Assembly: GCA_942486035.1 (NCBI GenBank)
Contig: CALNXK010000024.1
Coordinates: forward strand, 4,299,001 to 4,363,000
From: Porites lobata
Taxonomy: Eukaryota; Cnidaria; Anthozoa; Scleractinia; Poritidae
Direction of reading: 5' to 3'
Length of the DNA: 64,000 nucleotides
The notes under the pieces were generated by a model, which ran no database searches, was not told the DNA's origin, and saw only the letters and a program-made list of their open reading frames with translations. This document shows, piece by piece, positions 1-11,802 of the stretch. A program made the position numbers and the translations under genes. Numbering within the stretch: position 1 is the first letter of the stretch; each line of letters opens with the position of its first letter.

Positions 1-278
1 AAAACATTCAGTCTCGTTCCCAGCAGTCTTCGGCGATTTCGGATGTGACGTTACCTCTTAATCCAAGCCTCCTCTTGTAACTCGGATATCGCGAACTGGC
101 CTGGGTACGAGGCTGGAAAACAGTACTTCTCGAGAATAACGCACATGTCACGTGATTTTCCCTTGGTTTACCGGAAGTTACATTCATATCCGGTCTTTTT
201 GTAATATTTAAATTTTAAAAAAAGATTTAAAATATTAATATTTACCAGTCGTTGGAAGTTTACGAAAATTTAATAAAA

Positions 279-390
279 CAATTATACCGTTCGCGCTTGT
301 TGGATATGAGATAGTTATAGCTAACTCGGCGCTACACGCCCCGTTGGCTATTTACCACCTCATATCCAACAAGCGCGAATGGAATAATTG
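279..390. repeat. Short foldback (hairpin) element
   Basis: The sequence at about 287-310 reappears inverted at about 359-384, both arms carrying GCGCTTGTTGGATATGAG or its complement, separated by a loop of about 50 bp. This is the shape of a small foldback MITE. No coding capacity is seen. Family unknown. The rest of 1-470 shows nothing I can assign. Confidence 0.6.
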
Positions 391-699
391 TAAGAATTAT
401 GCAGATCAAGGACGGTGTTATCCATCGAGGCCGTACAACCTGTGTAGCAGTGTGTGTGTGTGTAGGAGTAGTTCCCGAATTGTAGAAAATGGTTTATAGT
501 AACAGACGAGTATCATTCCCAGGATTCCTATCCCTACTTCCGCGGAGCGACAGTATTTGCACAATAAATCAAAAATCAGGATATACTTAAGAGGAATATG
601 ATTTATAAGAAAGAACAGAGCCGATCTCGATCAATCCCCTCCTGCCTTTGAGCATGTGTGACACGTGGGCATGTCCTTAAAGGTAAATTCCGCTCTCAG

Positions 700-725
700 T
701 TTTAAACCGTACTATTGCCGGTTTC

Positions 726-756
<31 letters not shown>

Positions 757-1310
757 GAAAATCTCAACCGTTCAATACATAAAGTCCAGAATCTGGGAAA
801 TGAAAGGAGGTTAATATACAAATACTCTCCCCAAGATTCAGATCAAAGGAATATTTCGTATTCGAGATGTCAGAAGAAATTTTTTGCCCAAATTTATAAA
901 GATTTGTATGGAGAAGCCATGCTGATGCCCACCCGGATGGGCACCAACATGGCGGACGGAAACCAACAGAAACATCTGTTACCGAGTTTTGCTACAAAAG
1001 CGCGAATTTCTTCCTCGAGGAACTCATAAACATTAAAGTAACACTGCTTCTGATACATGAACTGTCTAGATAGAAAAATTCCATCAAATAAGTCACTTTT
1101 TGCCTACATGACAGCTCTCTCGGCTGTCAGGTAAATGCCGCGTCACGCAAGAAATTCAAGCGTACTCTATCACAAAACCAAGAACCCTTTTGAAGCGAAA
1201 ATTTGTATGGAAATTAGTTTTCGGCTGCTCTAATAAATGATAAAAGTAAAATCTCAGTAGGATCTATAGTTTTTGGTTAGAATTTTAGTGACGTCATGTG
1301 AAAACCATCA
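700..1310. other. Insert found only in the copy 1 upstream block
   Basis: Compared with copies 2-6, copy 1 carries about 600 extra bases here. The flanking conserved sequence ('aaattccgct' on the left, 'ttctgtagttt' on the right) is nearly contiguous in the other copies. The insert has no clear terminal inverted repeat. A 104-codon open frame at 715-1029 begins with a non-ATG codon and matches nothing I recognise, so I treat it as chance. It is probably a degraded repeat. Confidence 0.5.
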
Positions 1311-2009
1311 ATTTTCTGTAGTTTTATTCAGTTTCCTTTAATTCAACAAATACAAAGAAAATCCTGCTTCAACCTAAGAAAAGATTTTACCTACAATAGC
1401 CGCACCAAAATTGTGTTGGTTTACCGAATTTTGCAAAATTAAATTTGACAAATTTTGTCTGTTTAGACTTTCACAAAGCGTGTTCTCAATATCACTAAGC
1501 AGAGTAAATTTTAGAGACTTTGTACGTTATTTCTGAGGCAGCCTGTCGCCTGGTAGGTATTTTGACTGTTTTGATACTCAATTTGAAATTTACGGCAGAT
1601 GTACAGCCGGGATATAGGGCCATAAACGAAAAAATGCTATTTTAAACTTTCTCCCTCGGATGATGAAAAGTAACGCACATGCATTCTTTCGCGGGCCTGA
1701 ATGGAGAGCTCGAAACCTTACTATCAAAAATTTCCGGAGGCTTAAATGAATAAACTTAACATGCAAATTTAACAGATTGTACATTATATAGTGGCCGGCA
1801 GAAGAAAAGATATACTCGGTACGGATTCCAATACTTTCTTTAGCCTCCACCTTTTAAACGCTAACGACCGGATTCAGACTGGGTCAGGCTTCTTGTGTGC
1901 GGCAAAAATGCTTAATCATGCTCTGAAACAGTTGGTCCGTAAATGACGTCTCCAAACTTAATATGACTATACCGATAATATAGTAGATTGTTTACTCATT
2001 GTCCTTGCA

Positions 2010-2017
2010 TATTTAAG
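2010..2017 (+). promoter_or_regulatory. TATA-like box of copy 1
   Basis: TATTTAAG lies about 190 bp before the start codon and is preserved at the same relative position in all five copies. It is followed about 20 bp later by the strongly conserved 'gcaagctcacatccgc', a plausible transcription start region. A CRE-like TTACGTCA is conserved between this box and the start codon. No transcript data were available. Confidence 0.55.
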
Positions 2018-2197
2018 TCTGTTGCAAGCTCACATCCGCATTCGGATGGCCTTGGATGTTACGTCACAAGCGCGAAAAATTTCTCGTCCGCATTTTTGTA
2101 CCTTCCTAGCTAGCATTCGATATTGACTTCACCTAACACCTTTTTGTGGAGGATAGACAAAAGGCTGTTTTCTGTTTCAAAAGATCTTTCCTTTATA

Positions 2198-5100
2198 ATG
2201 AAATTGTCTCCAGCGGTTACATCTCGCTCGACTGTACGTTTCTTGGCTGCTACAGTGATGTTCTATGCTGGTCTGGTTCACATCCTCGCTTTTGATGGTA
2301 AACTGGAGCGAAAACCGCGAGAAGAAGATCGCGTATCTACTGAAGGCACTGAAGTTGGTGGACAACAATCGCTGCTGTACCGTGATCGAAGAACGGTGAA
2401 AAATAACCGAACTCCCAACCTGGCGGACTTTGCAAACCGGCTGAAAAATCTTGAAGAAAGGTAGCTAAAGGTATTATGTTAGCTCGGCGATTTGCCATCT
2501 CATTTTGAGAACTCAGTTAATTCGAGGCCATGGCAACATTCTGTTATTGTTAGACACTGTTCATCAGTTGCAATGTTCACACTGTTTGTAAAATGATGGA
2601 TTTACTAACCTCATTTCCTCCTCTTCGCTAAGCCACAACAAGAGCATACGTTTGTCTCGAATGATGATCAGACGATTTCATGAACTGGAGAAAAGGTTTG
2701 AGAAATGAAATTAAAAATGCATCATTGCTAATATAATTGCTTTTTTAAACTAACTACTTCTGAAATTGTTATTGCATGCTGGGAGAAATCTATTTAATAT
2801 CTTGTCTAACGAAGAATGTGCTTTTGGCAACATGGCAAATCCCCTCTTTCCTAAAATGTGTAAAGTCGACTCCTGAGGTCAGGAAGGGGGACATTATAAG
2901 CCTTTAAAACAGTTTCAACACTGTGCATAGGCTTGGGTCTCCTATTATAAAAGTACCGGGACACCCCCTTTAAAGAGGAAAACGCTTTTTGTTGGTCTGC
3001 ACTGATAAATGTTGAAGACTTGCAGCCTGCGTGTGTGGGAAGATAGTTTTCAGATCCAGAATCGGACATGCTTCCGTTTAAATACGACAGTTATTGTTGA
3101 TTATCTATAAACTAACTAACATTCCTCGTATCTGTCATATCACTCCCATTTTAAAAGATCTTCATTTGTTGCCCACCAAATACAGATTTGAAATTGAAAT
3201 TGTGTATTAAAATTCAAGTGCCTCTATGGACTTGCACCACAATATCTGGTTGATCTTATTGCGGTCGCTGCTCAGACAAGGTATAATCTTATGTCCAGGA
3301 ATGCAACTTTGTTGGTACCAGCCAACGCACGGTGTCTACCTAGACTTGGTGACCGAGCCTTTCAGTCGGCTGCTCCCAAACTGTGGAACAGTCTTCCGGC
3401 GGAGATCAAAAACATTCAGAACCTCACATCTTTTAAGTGAGCTCTCAAAACGTACTTTTTTAAGATAGCTTTTTAATTGACATATTCATTTATTTTTAAT
3501 TTTTAGTTTTTATCTGTTTTTTAATTTCATTTTATTATTTTATTACTACTATTATTATTTTTTAACATAGAATTTAATCGACTTACATTTTTATGATACC
3601 TTTTAATTCGACTTATTTTTATCTTATCGTCTGTTATGCGTATATGCCGGAACATATTTATATTTTATATGCGCAATATAAGTTTTATATTTATTTTATT
3701 ATTATTATCAGACTTGATTACAGTCTTTTCCCTTTCATCCACGCAATAATTTCCTAGAGCAGAAGAAGCGTACTAAACAGCTCGAAAATACAACAATGCT
3801 TGACTCTTGTAAAGTTAAAGTCAAGCTGCATTAAGGCGGAACTGGTGGTTGAACTGGGGCACAAGACACGAAGGTCCCCGTTACACTATCCCTGACAATT
3901 TCTATGTTTGATTCTTTTTTGCAGATTTGATGGCTTACTGCGATTATCTCCTCGACCAGCGGGGGAGTCTTACGGGTCACTTTTGACCTACATTCTTGGT
4001 AAAATATGTTGTTCAATCCTATTGCAAACTAGTACGAAACTACCTAAAAGCAACTAGCGAGTTTCATTAATATCCGGTAGGCAACATGAACAGCCGGAAA
4101 TATTCAATTCAGGTGTTTTGCTCCAAAACTTCAGTCCTTTTAAAAACTTAAAATAAGCAACTTTATGTTGTCGTTGATTTAGTGTTATAGAATGCGTAAG
4201 CAACAATGTGGCCCAAGAACCGGTATGTAATTCATTTGCCTGGTAAATTTGCGTTATCTGTGAGTGGCATCACCCAACCTCTTTCCTGGGGCTTTTTCCT
4301 TAAAAAAAAAGAAAAGAAAAATGGGGAGGGGGGCGATTTTCTAAGCGAAAAATCACTGGTAACGAAGCTGTGACATCGCTGTTTTTCTTTTTCAGGACAA
4401 CATATGCAGAACACCGGAAAGGGACGAGTTGGACCACCTGGCCCTCCTGGGAAACAGGGACCGACTGGTGCTCCTGGGAAACAGGGACTGGTTGGTACTC
4501 CTGGGACACAGGGGCCTGCTGGTGGTCCTGGGAAGCCAGGACCAATAGGAGCAAAAGGATCAAAAGGTATCAAGGACAAACGACATAGAGATCAAGGGAA
4601 AAACTGAAGCTTTTATAACACCAACTGTGAATGTAGGAAAAAGAGCAAAAGAAACCCCTCTCAGTTTAACATACCAGTATTTACAAGTTAGCCACCCGGT
4701 TAGCTGTAAACAATAAGTTCCATTAATCGCCGAATTTCAGCTAATATCTTACTTCTGGGGCTTTTGCAAGCAGGCCATTTTTCAATCGTTATATGCGTGA
4801 TTTGTAATTGACAGTTCCAATTTTGAGCACTTAAATGCTGCAATAAGTCGAGATTGAGTGCTTGGGGTCTTTTTATACTTTGTAGGGGAACAGGGAAAAC
4901 CAGGAACTAACAAGTCATTCCCAGGCCCTCCTGGTCCCCAAGGAAACCAGGGAGCAGTTGGGAAGACTGGAGCCCAGGGACCACAAGGTGCAAAAGGAGA
5001 AAAGGGACAGGATGGATCTGGAAATTCAGGGGTGAAGTACGTTCGCTGGGGAAGAACCACATGTCCTAGTGGCGCTCAGGTAGTTTACAAAGGTAGGAAA

Positions 5101-6934
5101 ACAGGGGCCCACAAATGATAAGTTACCATTTACCCGTCTTGGTAGCGAAAATCTCTTGAAAACTCGGCCTCTTTGGAATATACATGACTTTCTTAACGAA
5201 CTTGTAAGACAATTTCTTTTCTTTTTCGCCATAGCATGCCTTTTCTTGTTTTTGTATCATTTTGTGTGTAACCACTGCTCACTTCGACTGGCTGTTGCTA
5301 ACTTCGGGCGGTGTAAATTTCTCACGAATCAATAGACTCAATTGAACTGAACTCCTATGTTTCTAACAGAGAGAACGACGAACTGAAAGCTGAAGACTAG
5401 TCATTATCAGTAAAATTTCTAAAGTTTCTCAAAGTTGTTTTACATTAATCCGGTTCAGTCTTTAAACGTTAACATCACGTTTCCTTTTGTTAACTCTCTC
5501 CAATCTTTCCTGCATATTACCGCTCTTTGTAATATCAAACCTGGATCTACCCATCATCTTCCACGGTCGAAAATGAAGGCAGAGTGAGATCTGGGTACGA
5601 GATTGTACCCCTCGTTTTTCCTTAACAACGTGCGCTGTACGTGCGCTGTCACTGGTTACTTCGAGGTCACATGACATCTAACAACAAAAGTCTTTTCCGC
5701 CAAAAGTGTCTCAGCGGGCAACATTGCAAAATATATTTCGTCGGAAGATTAATAGTGCACTGTAATCAGCGAATGATAACCAGCATGGACCGCTCGACAG
5801 TGCTCGACGAGATTTAATTTTTTTAAATTTGCACACGAGGTAGCCAGTTTGTTTGTTGGGCATTTAGCAAAGTACTTAATGACTGGTCCCTCGGAAAACT
5901 ATTTAATTTTGTTTCCCTCGAATCTAATTGTCATTTTGATTTTCGGGAAAAAAAATAACTATTTCTCTTGGGATCACAGGGCACCCCATGTTCACATTAG
6001 CCCACTGGAAGCCATCCTCGGAGACCCAGGGGCAGTCAGTCGGGCCGGGAGAAAAGGCGCTACAAAAGTTTCAAGTGCTTAAAAACTTTTGTAGCGCCTT
6101 TTCTCCCGGCCCGACTGACCGCCCCTGGGTCTCCGAGGATGACTGGAAGCCAGATTATAAGGATTTGTATGGGAATTTATCGTAAGATCAATAAAACTGT
6201 TAAAATGCACATAAATAGCCATTTAAGTGTCTATACCTCATAATGAGTTGTGTCTGTTTTGTTCTCTTATTGTTTCCCTTCCTAACTGTAAACGCCATTT
6301 TAGCATGTTTTGATGTTTTGGGTAATGGCGTTTATAAGACTGAAAACAGTGAGAGGAAGTGAGGAAAGTAAGGAGGTGCATATTCCAGAGTATTGTACCA
6401 GATTGAACCCCCAAAATTCTACAACCATAATAATTTTTTCTCCTTGTACCAGGTAGAGTGGGTGGAGAAGGCCACACTCGCCACGGTGGTGGAGCGAACT
6501 ACCTCTGCCTTCCCCACGATCCAAAGTATGACAAGTACAAAAATGGCCATCAGTTAGCTGGATACGTGTACGGCACTGAATATGAAGTGCACCAATACAA
6601 CGGAGACCCTTTTAAGAGAAATCTCCATAATCATGAAGTACCATGCGTCGTCTGCTTCGTCAAGTCACGTGGTTCAATGCTGATGATGCCCGCTAAGAAT
6701 GACTGTCCGTCTGGATGGACCCAGGAGTATCATGGGTATCTGATGACTGCATATCATGGCCACGGGCATTCAACCGACTTCATCTGTGTTGACGGGGATC
6801 CAGAGTATGTTCCTGGTAGCAATGCCAACAATGATGGTTCTTTGTTGTACCCTGTGGAAGGCGTTTGTGGTTCACTACCGTGTCTCCCTTATGTCAACGG
6901 TCGGGAGTTGACATGCGCTGTGTGTACCAAGTGA
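2198..6934 (+). CDS. Short-chain collagen C4-like protein, copy 1
   Basis: Six exons with GT-AG introns give about 419 residues: 2198-2460, 2633-2695, 3925-3998, 4396-4566, 4886-5092, 6453-6934. Phases are consistent (2,2,1,1,1). Residues 13-31 are hydrophobic (secretion signal or type II anchor). A linker with RKPR and RDRR follows, then a heptad-like helical segment (about 75-115), then two Gly-X-Y blocks broken by a KSFP interruption at the start of exon 5. The globular tail begins with VRWGRTTCPSGAQ and ends ELTCAVCTK, with ten cysteines across exons 5-6. This tail resembles the short-chain collagen C4 domain of sponges and cnidarians. It is likely a secreted or shed trimeric matrix protein. 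I chose the ATG because it is preserved in all copies. In-frame upstream ATGs occur in some copies (2123 here). Function in the animal is unknown. Confidence 0.85.
3115..3709 (+). mobile_element. 5'-truncated LINE 3' end in intron 2 of copy 1
   Basis: About 600 bp absent from the same intron of copies 4 and 5. One frame reads as the C-terminal end of a non-LTR reverse transcriptase, with the typical tail motif 'AFQSAAPKLWNSLPAEIK' at about 3359-3412. It is then interrupted by a TGA near 3439 before ALKTYFF. A T/A-rich 3' tail follows. It is a dead fragment. The jockey/CR1/L2 superfamily assignment is only approximate. Confidence 0.7.
6013..6141. mobile_element. Foldback MITE with 9-bp target duplication
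   Basis: Two near-perfect inverted arms of about 59 bp (CATCCTCGGAGACCC... and its complement) surround a loop of about 11 bp. ACTGGAAGC occurs directly on both sides (6004-6012 and 6142-6150), consistent with a 9-bp target site duplication as made by Mutator-like transposases. It lies in intron 5 of copy 1 and is absent from the same intron of the other copies. Confidence 0.75.
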
Positions 6935-7930
6935 CTGGAAGATACCTGTCACTGTGGCATGGCTGGAGTTACGAAAACCAAATAATTATGATTAAATCAG
7001 TTTATACTATTGTAATTCTTATTTTTTTGGAGAACAAGTCAACCTTTAACTAGATAAAAGACACTGCGTTAAAAAGGCTGGTCTGCTATCTTTAAGGCGC
7101 CAGAAAAGTTGGCTTCATAAAATGTATACGGGATGTAAGCAATAACAATTAAAATAAGGTGAAAACATTGTTAAAAACTTTTTTTTTTTTTCAACCGATT
7201 CCAAGAAATCAGTTCAAATGCCTTGTCAGCCAGGCAAAGCCAATCTTCGACGCCCCATGTCAACTTTAAACAAGTCCCTGTTTTTTGAGTCCATTAAAGG
7301 AAGAAGGCATACAAGAGAAGAGAATTTACTCGCCAGATTGAGGCTCGCCTAACAGGCGTTATTTGGCGTTGAAGAGAGAAAAGCGCGAAGCGCGAGGCAA
7401 GCCGACACGCAACAGCTTATCTTACCATATAACTCATAATAGTCCTGATCATCCCACATGAAACTAAACATTGCAAGGTACACCCCTAATTGAGATAATA
7501 AGCATCCCTGACTCTTTCATGTGGGATTCCCCCCCCTGCTCTGCTGGGTGTCTAATCGAGGGAGAATTGCCTGTGTGTACCACGAAATTGGCAAAACCGT
7601 GGCACCCCTCTTCAAATATTCTTCTTGTTTGAATAAGTGTCCCCCTTGACTTGAAGAATATTAAATAAGAAGCACCCACAGGGGTGGTCCTGGGGTGCTC
7701 GTGACTCCCCTCCTTTGTGAGATCATTGTTTTATGTGCCTATAATTCACTAACAGGTGGTCAAAACGCGTGAATCCAAGGAATCAACATGCAATAAATCT
7801 TTTCCATTGCTAGATATTTACTCCATTTGCAGGACCGAACATCTGCAGAGGACCAATTGTTCTTGTTCGTAATTAAAAAGGAGTAATTTATGCTACATGT
7901 AGCCTGCGTAGCTGGCGATATTCTTGTGTC
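6935..7930. other. 3' flank of copy 1
   Basis: The stretch up to about 7390 aligns with the flanks after copies 2, 3 and 5. Shared pieces include 'gatacctgtcactgtggcatgg', the 'gcgccagaaaagtt' segment, and the 'gatgtaagcaataacaattaaaa' segment. It probably contains the 3' UTR. A clear AATAAA close to the stop was not found. Beyond about 7400 nothing recognisable is seen. Confidence 0.5.
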
Positions 7931-7971
7931 TGGGGCCCGTACTTTTTTGGCGGCAGAGCCGCCACGGGAAA

Positions 7972-8356
7972 AGGGGCACCTAACGTCAATTTTCGGAAAA
8001 TATCTGTTCGGAAGACGATTTGAGATCTAGAATTTTCAGAACATTTGTTGTAAAATTTCTTACTTGCCTGCCTCTTCTAGGATTTTCGAACATCGAAAAA
8101 TGGTATAATTGCCCATTTTTAACAGATTTTTACCTTAAAAAAGTCACCTAGAATTTTCGGGAGCCTTTTTTCTGGCTGAAATTTTCGAAAAGGTAAGTTT
8201 TGATCCCTATAATATTCGGATCACTAGACTTTAAGCTAGGAAATCCGAACAGATGAAATATTTTTAGGGGATAAAAATATGCCTATATCTACCGTGTAAA
8301 TACTAAAATACGTTCATTAATGCTGGTTTTGAACAATATTCTCGATGGGTGCCCCT
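7972..8356. mobile_element. AGGGGCACC-family MITE, copy a
   Basis: The ends are AGGGGCACC and its complement GGTGCCCCT. The subterminal sequence includes 'ggaaaatatctgttcgga', which is shared with the elements at 21411, 31124 and 33895. It is non-coding. The target duplication is not clear for this copy. Confidence 0.65.
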
Positions 8357-8674
8357 GACGCGAAGCAAAGCCACGAGGGATCCCAAGTGGAACTTAATTA
8401 ATCTATGCAGCTATCTTGTAGGCTTGTCCCTCCCCCCATGCTCACTGCTCGTCCGGAAAAAAAATGTCATTTTTAATAAAAACACGTGACGGCCTGGATG
8501 TCGACATGCCAATTGTGTAAGTGCCCTGTGTGTGACATGTGTGTCTCCTCCTTTGAAAAGTCGTAGTTATGCCTCTGACCCTGGATGCTAAATTCACCAT
8601 TTACTGCATTTCTCTGTTATTGACTTTGAGAGCAAGTGGGTTAATTTACTTTAATTTGAAACTTACATTTGTAG

Positions 8675-8751
8675 ATACATGGAAAACTGCCATGTCCTTC
8701 AAGATGGAATGAGAAAACTCGGCATTAAGAAGTTTTTAGTTGCACACCCAC

Positions 8752-8785
<34 letters not shown>

Positions 8786-8991
8786 CCCACCCTAATTACA
8801 ACTTTGAGGAGTTCTACAGTCGCTTAAACAGTAGGGACCAAGTTATCTACCCCGGAAAAGTAAGCAATGCAGACTGCTTTAGGATTGGCAACATTGGAAA
8901 ATTGTACCCTGAAGATATGGAGCATTTGCTTGAGTGTATAAAAGAGGTCTTGGCTGAGATGAACGTATCTGTTCCATTGCACGATGAGTAG
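8675..8991 (+). pseudogene. 3' exon of a PhnW-like 2-aminoethylphosphonate-pyruvate transaminase, frameshifted
   Basis: After a plausible acceptor (TTTGTAG) the frame reads ENCHVLQDGMRKLGIKKFL. The match then continues in another frame from about 8740 as GYIITSYYNPTHPNYNFEEF, VIYPGKVSNADCFRIGNIG and a C-terminal helix ending at the stop codon at 8989-8991. This is the characteristic C-terminus of the PLP enzyme that converts 2-aminoethylphosphonate and pyruvate to phosphonoacetaldehyde and alanine. The two frames are offset by one inserted or two missing bases at about 8735-8741. The catalytic lysine would lie in upstream exons, which I do not find nearby. It is probably a processed or duplicated fragment. 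A sequencing error could explain the frameshift but not the missing exons. Confidence 0.75.
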
Positions 8992-9740
8992 ATGGTTTCA
9001 TGAGTGACTGAAACCCTATTTTGTGAATAGAAAGATCAAATATGTGATGAAAAATGATAAATAGTATTATTGATAGAGATCAACATCATGGGAATAAAAT
9101 TATTAATTAAAAAGTAAAGCTGGGACAAAAATGTGGGTGGAGAAGAAGTAGCCTGTTGCAACAGGTTAGTGGAATCAGTAGTTTTAGCCTTACTGAGGTG
9201 GGTCTGATTTCTTTTAGGGTTGTTCAATAATTATAGCCCGCGCTGAAAGCTTTGTGATGCAAACGTTTCCTTTCTTTCAAGTAACCATCTACCTTTTGGA
9301 TTCTGGGGCAAGTTGCGTAGAACATACCACAATGAGCATGTGTAAGATATTAAATTTTGATGATTGTTTGTGACTTATGAATAATATCCAAGGATTACTG
9401 AGTGATTCCTAAGATTATGCATCCAGCTTGTAGCTTAAGTCAAAATTCTCCAATAGCCATTCCTGACCGCACAGCCTGCAAGGAAAGTTATGCGTCATAA
9501 CTGGGAGCTAGTAAATTTTGCGATTGCACTTGTGAATTCTGTTCTTAACTTGCTGACGGACGACTGGGTTTTTAGGAGGATTCAAATTACAGGGCCGGGT
9601 TGTTAAAAGCTTGGTTAAGATAAATAAAAGCTTGGTTAAGATAACACACGGTTAGTGCGACATTTGAATTCAGAGATAAAAGCTGAAAAAGCAAAATTCA
9701 GTTTAATTCTTTTTGTCTTCAATGTGACTATTGGATGCTC
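8992..9740. other. Intergenic, nothing assigned
   Basis: AT-rich sequence without a supported gene. Near 9606 and 9626 the segment 'aaaagcttggttaagataa' occurs twice in tandem. No other structure was recognised. Confidence 0.4.
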
Positions 9741-9749
9741 TAAAAAGGA

Positions 9750-9842
9750 TAGTATACAACTATCTCCCGAAGGAGAGGTAAATAGTGGTGCGTATACCAA
9801 GACGCGAAGCGTCGAGTTATATATCTAGCACTTTTCACCGAT

Positions 9843-9880
<38 letters not shown>

Positions 9881-10145
9881 TTGGATAAAAATGAAAAAAG
9901 TAAGTTTTTGGAAATTAAAAACGTGACTTAGTAGGAACTTAATTTACAATTTACAAACATTTCTGGTATTTTGACGATTTTGTTGCAAATTCAGCATGAA
10001 AATATATTCTTACTTACCAGTAAACACCGACAAGCCAAAGATAGTCGCTTTCCTAGTATTTGTTTGTACGACTGCCCCATTAATCGCTCAAATTTCGTCT
10101 TCCGAAAATGCCTCGAGGTGAGACGCCATTTTAGCTCCGGTCGCA

Positions 10146-10178
<33 letters not shown>

Positions 10179-10222
10179 GGTAAGAAAAGTGCTATTCACT
10201 GATTTGGAAAATACTAAAGAAA
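9750..10222. repeat. Inverted-repeat (foldback) region
   Basis: Two overlapping inverted pairs are visible. The arms near 9765-9800 and 9830-9870 share a complement around 'aactatc.c'. TTTAGTATTTACCAAATCAG (9861-9880) pairs with a near-complement ending near 10218. This suggests a MITE, possibly nested. Boundaries are approximate and no target duplication was resolved. Confidence 0.5.
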
Positions 10223-11640
10223 CTTATTCGAGAAAATGCTTTGGAACAAAATAAGAAGAAACCAGGATAAAAATTTAACCTCGGGTTTAGCGCTAATCGG
10301 TCTTCGAACAACTGGGTCCCGAAGTACTTTAAGACAAATTGTTTAAATTCCTGATAAATTCATGGGAATCAGGCAAAAGCTCGCCGTGTACATGCAGGTG
10401 TACTGAAGATCTCAATTGCACAAATGATGTTGATGGTCATGTCATTGCAAACAAAGGAAAGTAAATGGTACAGTTCAGCAGAAAAAAGCCTTTAGCTTCT
10501 CTAAGTAATTTTTTATCCTTGTTTTATAATTGTCTGTGGACTAATAAGGTTTTTTTTGTTATTTTCGTCCTATAGGACGAGGATGTCTGATGCTTACAAT
10601 ATCAATTTAGGTCTTAAATGTGTTTCAGAAGCTGACATCAGACGCATCTAAAATGGCTACTACCAATCGAATGTTATGACATTCCTTCTTAGTTATAAGT
10701 GCAGCATGTATCCAGAATGGTTAGGGCGTGAAAGTTAAAAGTAGTTTTAAGAAAATGCAGTTTTTGTTAATTATCTCAAGGATTTTGCAAACGTCCAGAA
10801 ATTCAATAATTCCAAATGGAAGTAAGATGTCTGCAATATAGAACGGGAGCGTACTGTAAATATCTTAGGAAATAGCCGAAAAATTAAATTTCTATAGCTT
10901 CTGTAACTAACGGAGCGAATTGCTGGATTGGTAATTTTGTTTCTTTCATGACAGTGCCGTTAAATTTGTCTAAATGCTGAACAGCCTATAACCTTGTTTT
11001 CAATGGTCACGTGACCAGAAAAATCACGTGATTTTCAGACGGTTTCTGCGAGGTACTGTAAGTAACAAGTTGTATCAGTCAGCTGTTGATCTGAACGAAT
11101 TTTAACAGTTTGAGAGTTCTCTGCATCCTCATACAACATACAGCCTCGTTTTCATGTCACAATGTATTAATGCTACCCTTAACGGCTAATTTCAATGTCT
11201 AAATGGTAAACAAAATTTTCGTGTTTAGCACATAATTCTCATCTAGAAAAATGTGTTTAGCAACTTTTCCTCGAAATTGCCGAAAGAAGTTCTCTTTTGC
11301 GAAAGTTACCCCAGTCTATACACAGTTCCTAGACTCTCGTGCAAAGCTCAGTTTTCAGATCACGTGACGAGTTTTGCCGCCACAATGACGCAATAATTTT
11401 TCTAACAACTGGATCTTGCATTGAGATTGTTATAATAAAAATGTGAAATGAATAATTAGTAGACAAAGAGCAAAATCAGTCCAAAACCACAACAAGAGAT
11501 GGCTAAAGCCCATATAGGGGTCTGCCAGGTTTATGTGTAGTCTCGACGGTTGCCATATTGAAACCGTTTGAGAAAACATGAGAAAAGTACAAAACATCAT
11601 CTGGAGAGACCATGCCACGCTTGAGAGGATTTATGGGGTA
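10223..11640. other. Intergenic, nothing assigned
   Basis: No exon, RNA gene or transposon ends could be supported. A 16-bp perfect palindrome, TCGTCCTATAGGACGA, sits at 10565-10580. Its significance is unknown. Confidence 0.35.
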
Positions 11641-11664
11641 CTGATACCTCTATCTTTGAGACTC

Positions 11665-11802
11665 AAGCGAAGGCCTCTTTAGTTTGCTGGTCTTTTTGCC
11701 ACGGGGCTGAAACTCGGGACCCCAGAGCCGAAGCCGATCCAATCGGGATTCGGGACCGCTGAATAATGAACCCGCTGACCACTCGCTTACGCTGCCTCCT
11801 TC
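11665..11802 (-). mobile_element. tRNA-derived SINE fragment
   Basis: Read on the minus strand, the head GGAGGCAGCGTAAGCGAGTG followed by GGTCAGCGGG resembles the head of the better preserved element at 27362-27572. A degenerate B-box-like GGTCCCGAGTTTCAG follows. It is probably an old SINE. Ends are uncertain. Confidence 0.45.

Larger units (their letters stand above)
475..2197 (+). repeat. Upstream block of array copy 1
   Basis: This is the 5' flank of the first collagen-like gene. It aligns by eye with the flanks before the other copies (19287, 28787, 39068, 47719 and 57215). Shared landmarks are the 'tagtaacag.gga.gatca' segment near 497, the 'cagccgcacc' segment near 1398, the 'gtggccggcagaag' segment near 1790, and a TATA-like box followed by 'gcaagctcacatccgc' just before the gene. 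No independent gene is supported here. Confidence 0.75.

Noticed and set aside
715..1029. 104-codon open frame upstream of copy 1
   Set aside because: It starts with a non-ATG codon, lies in an insert absent from the other copies, and has no recognisable domain.
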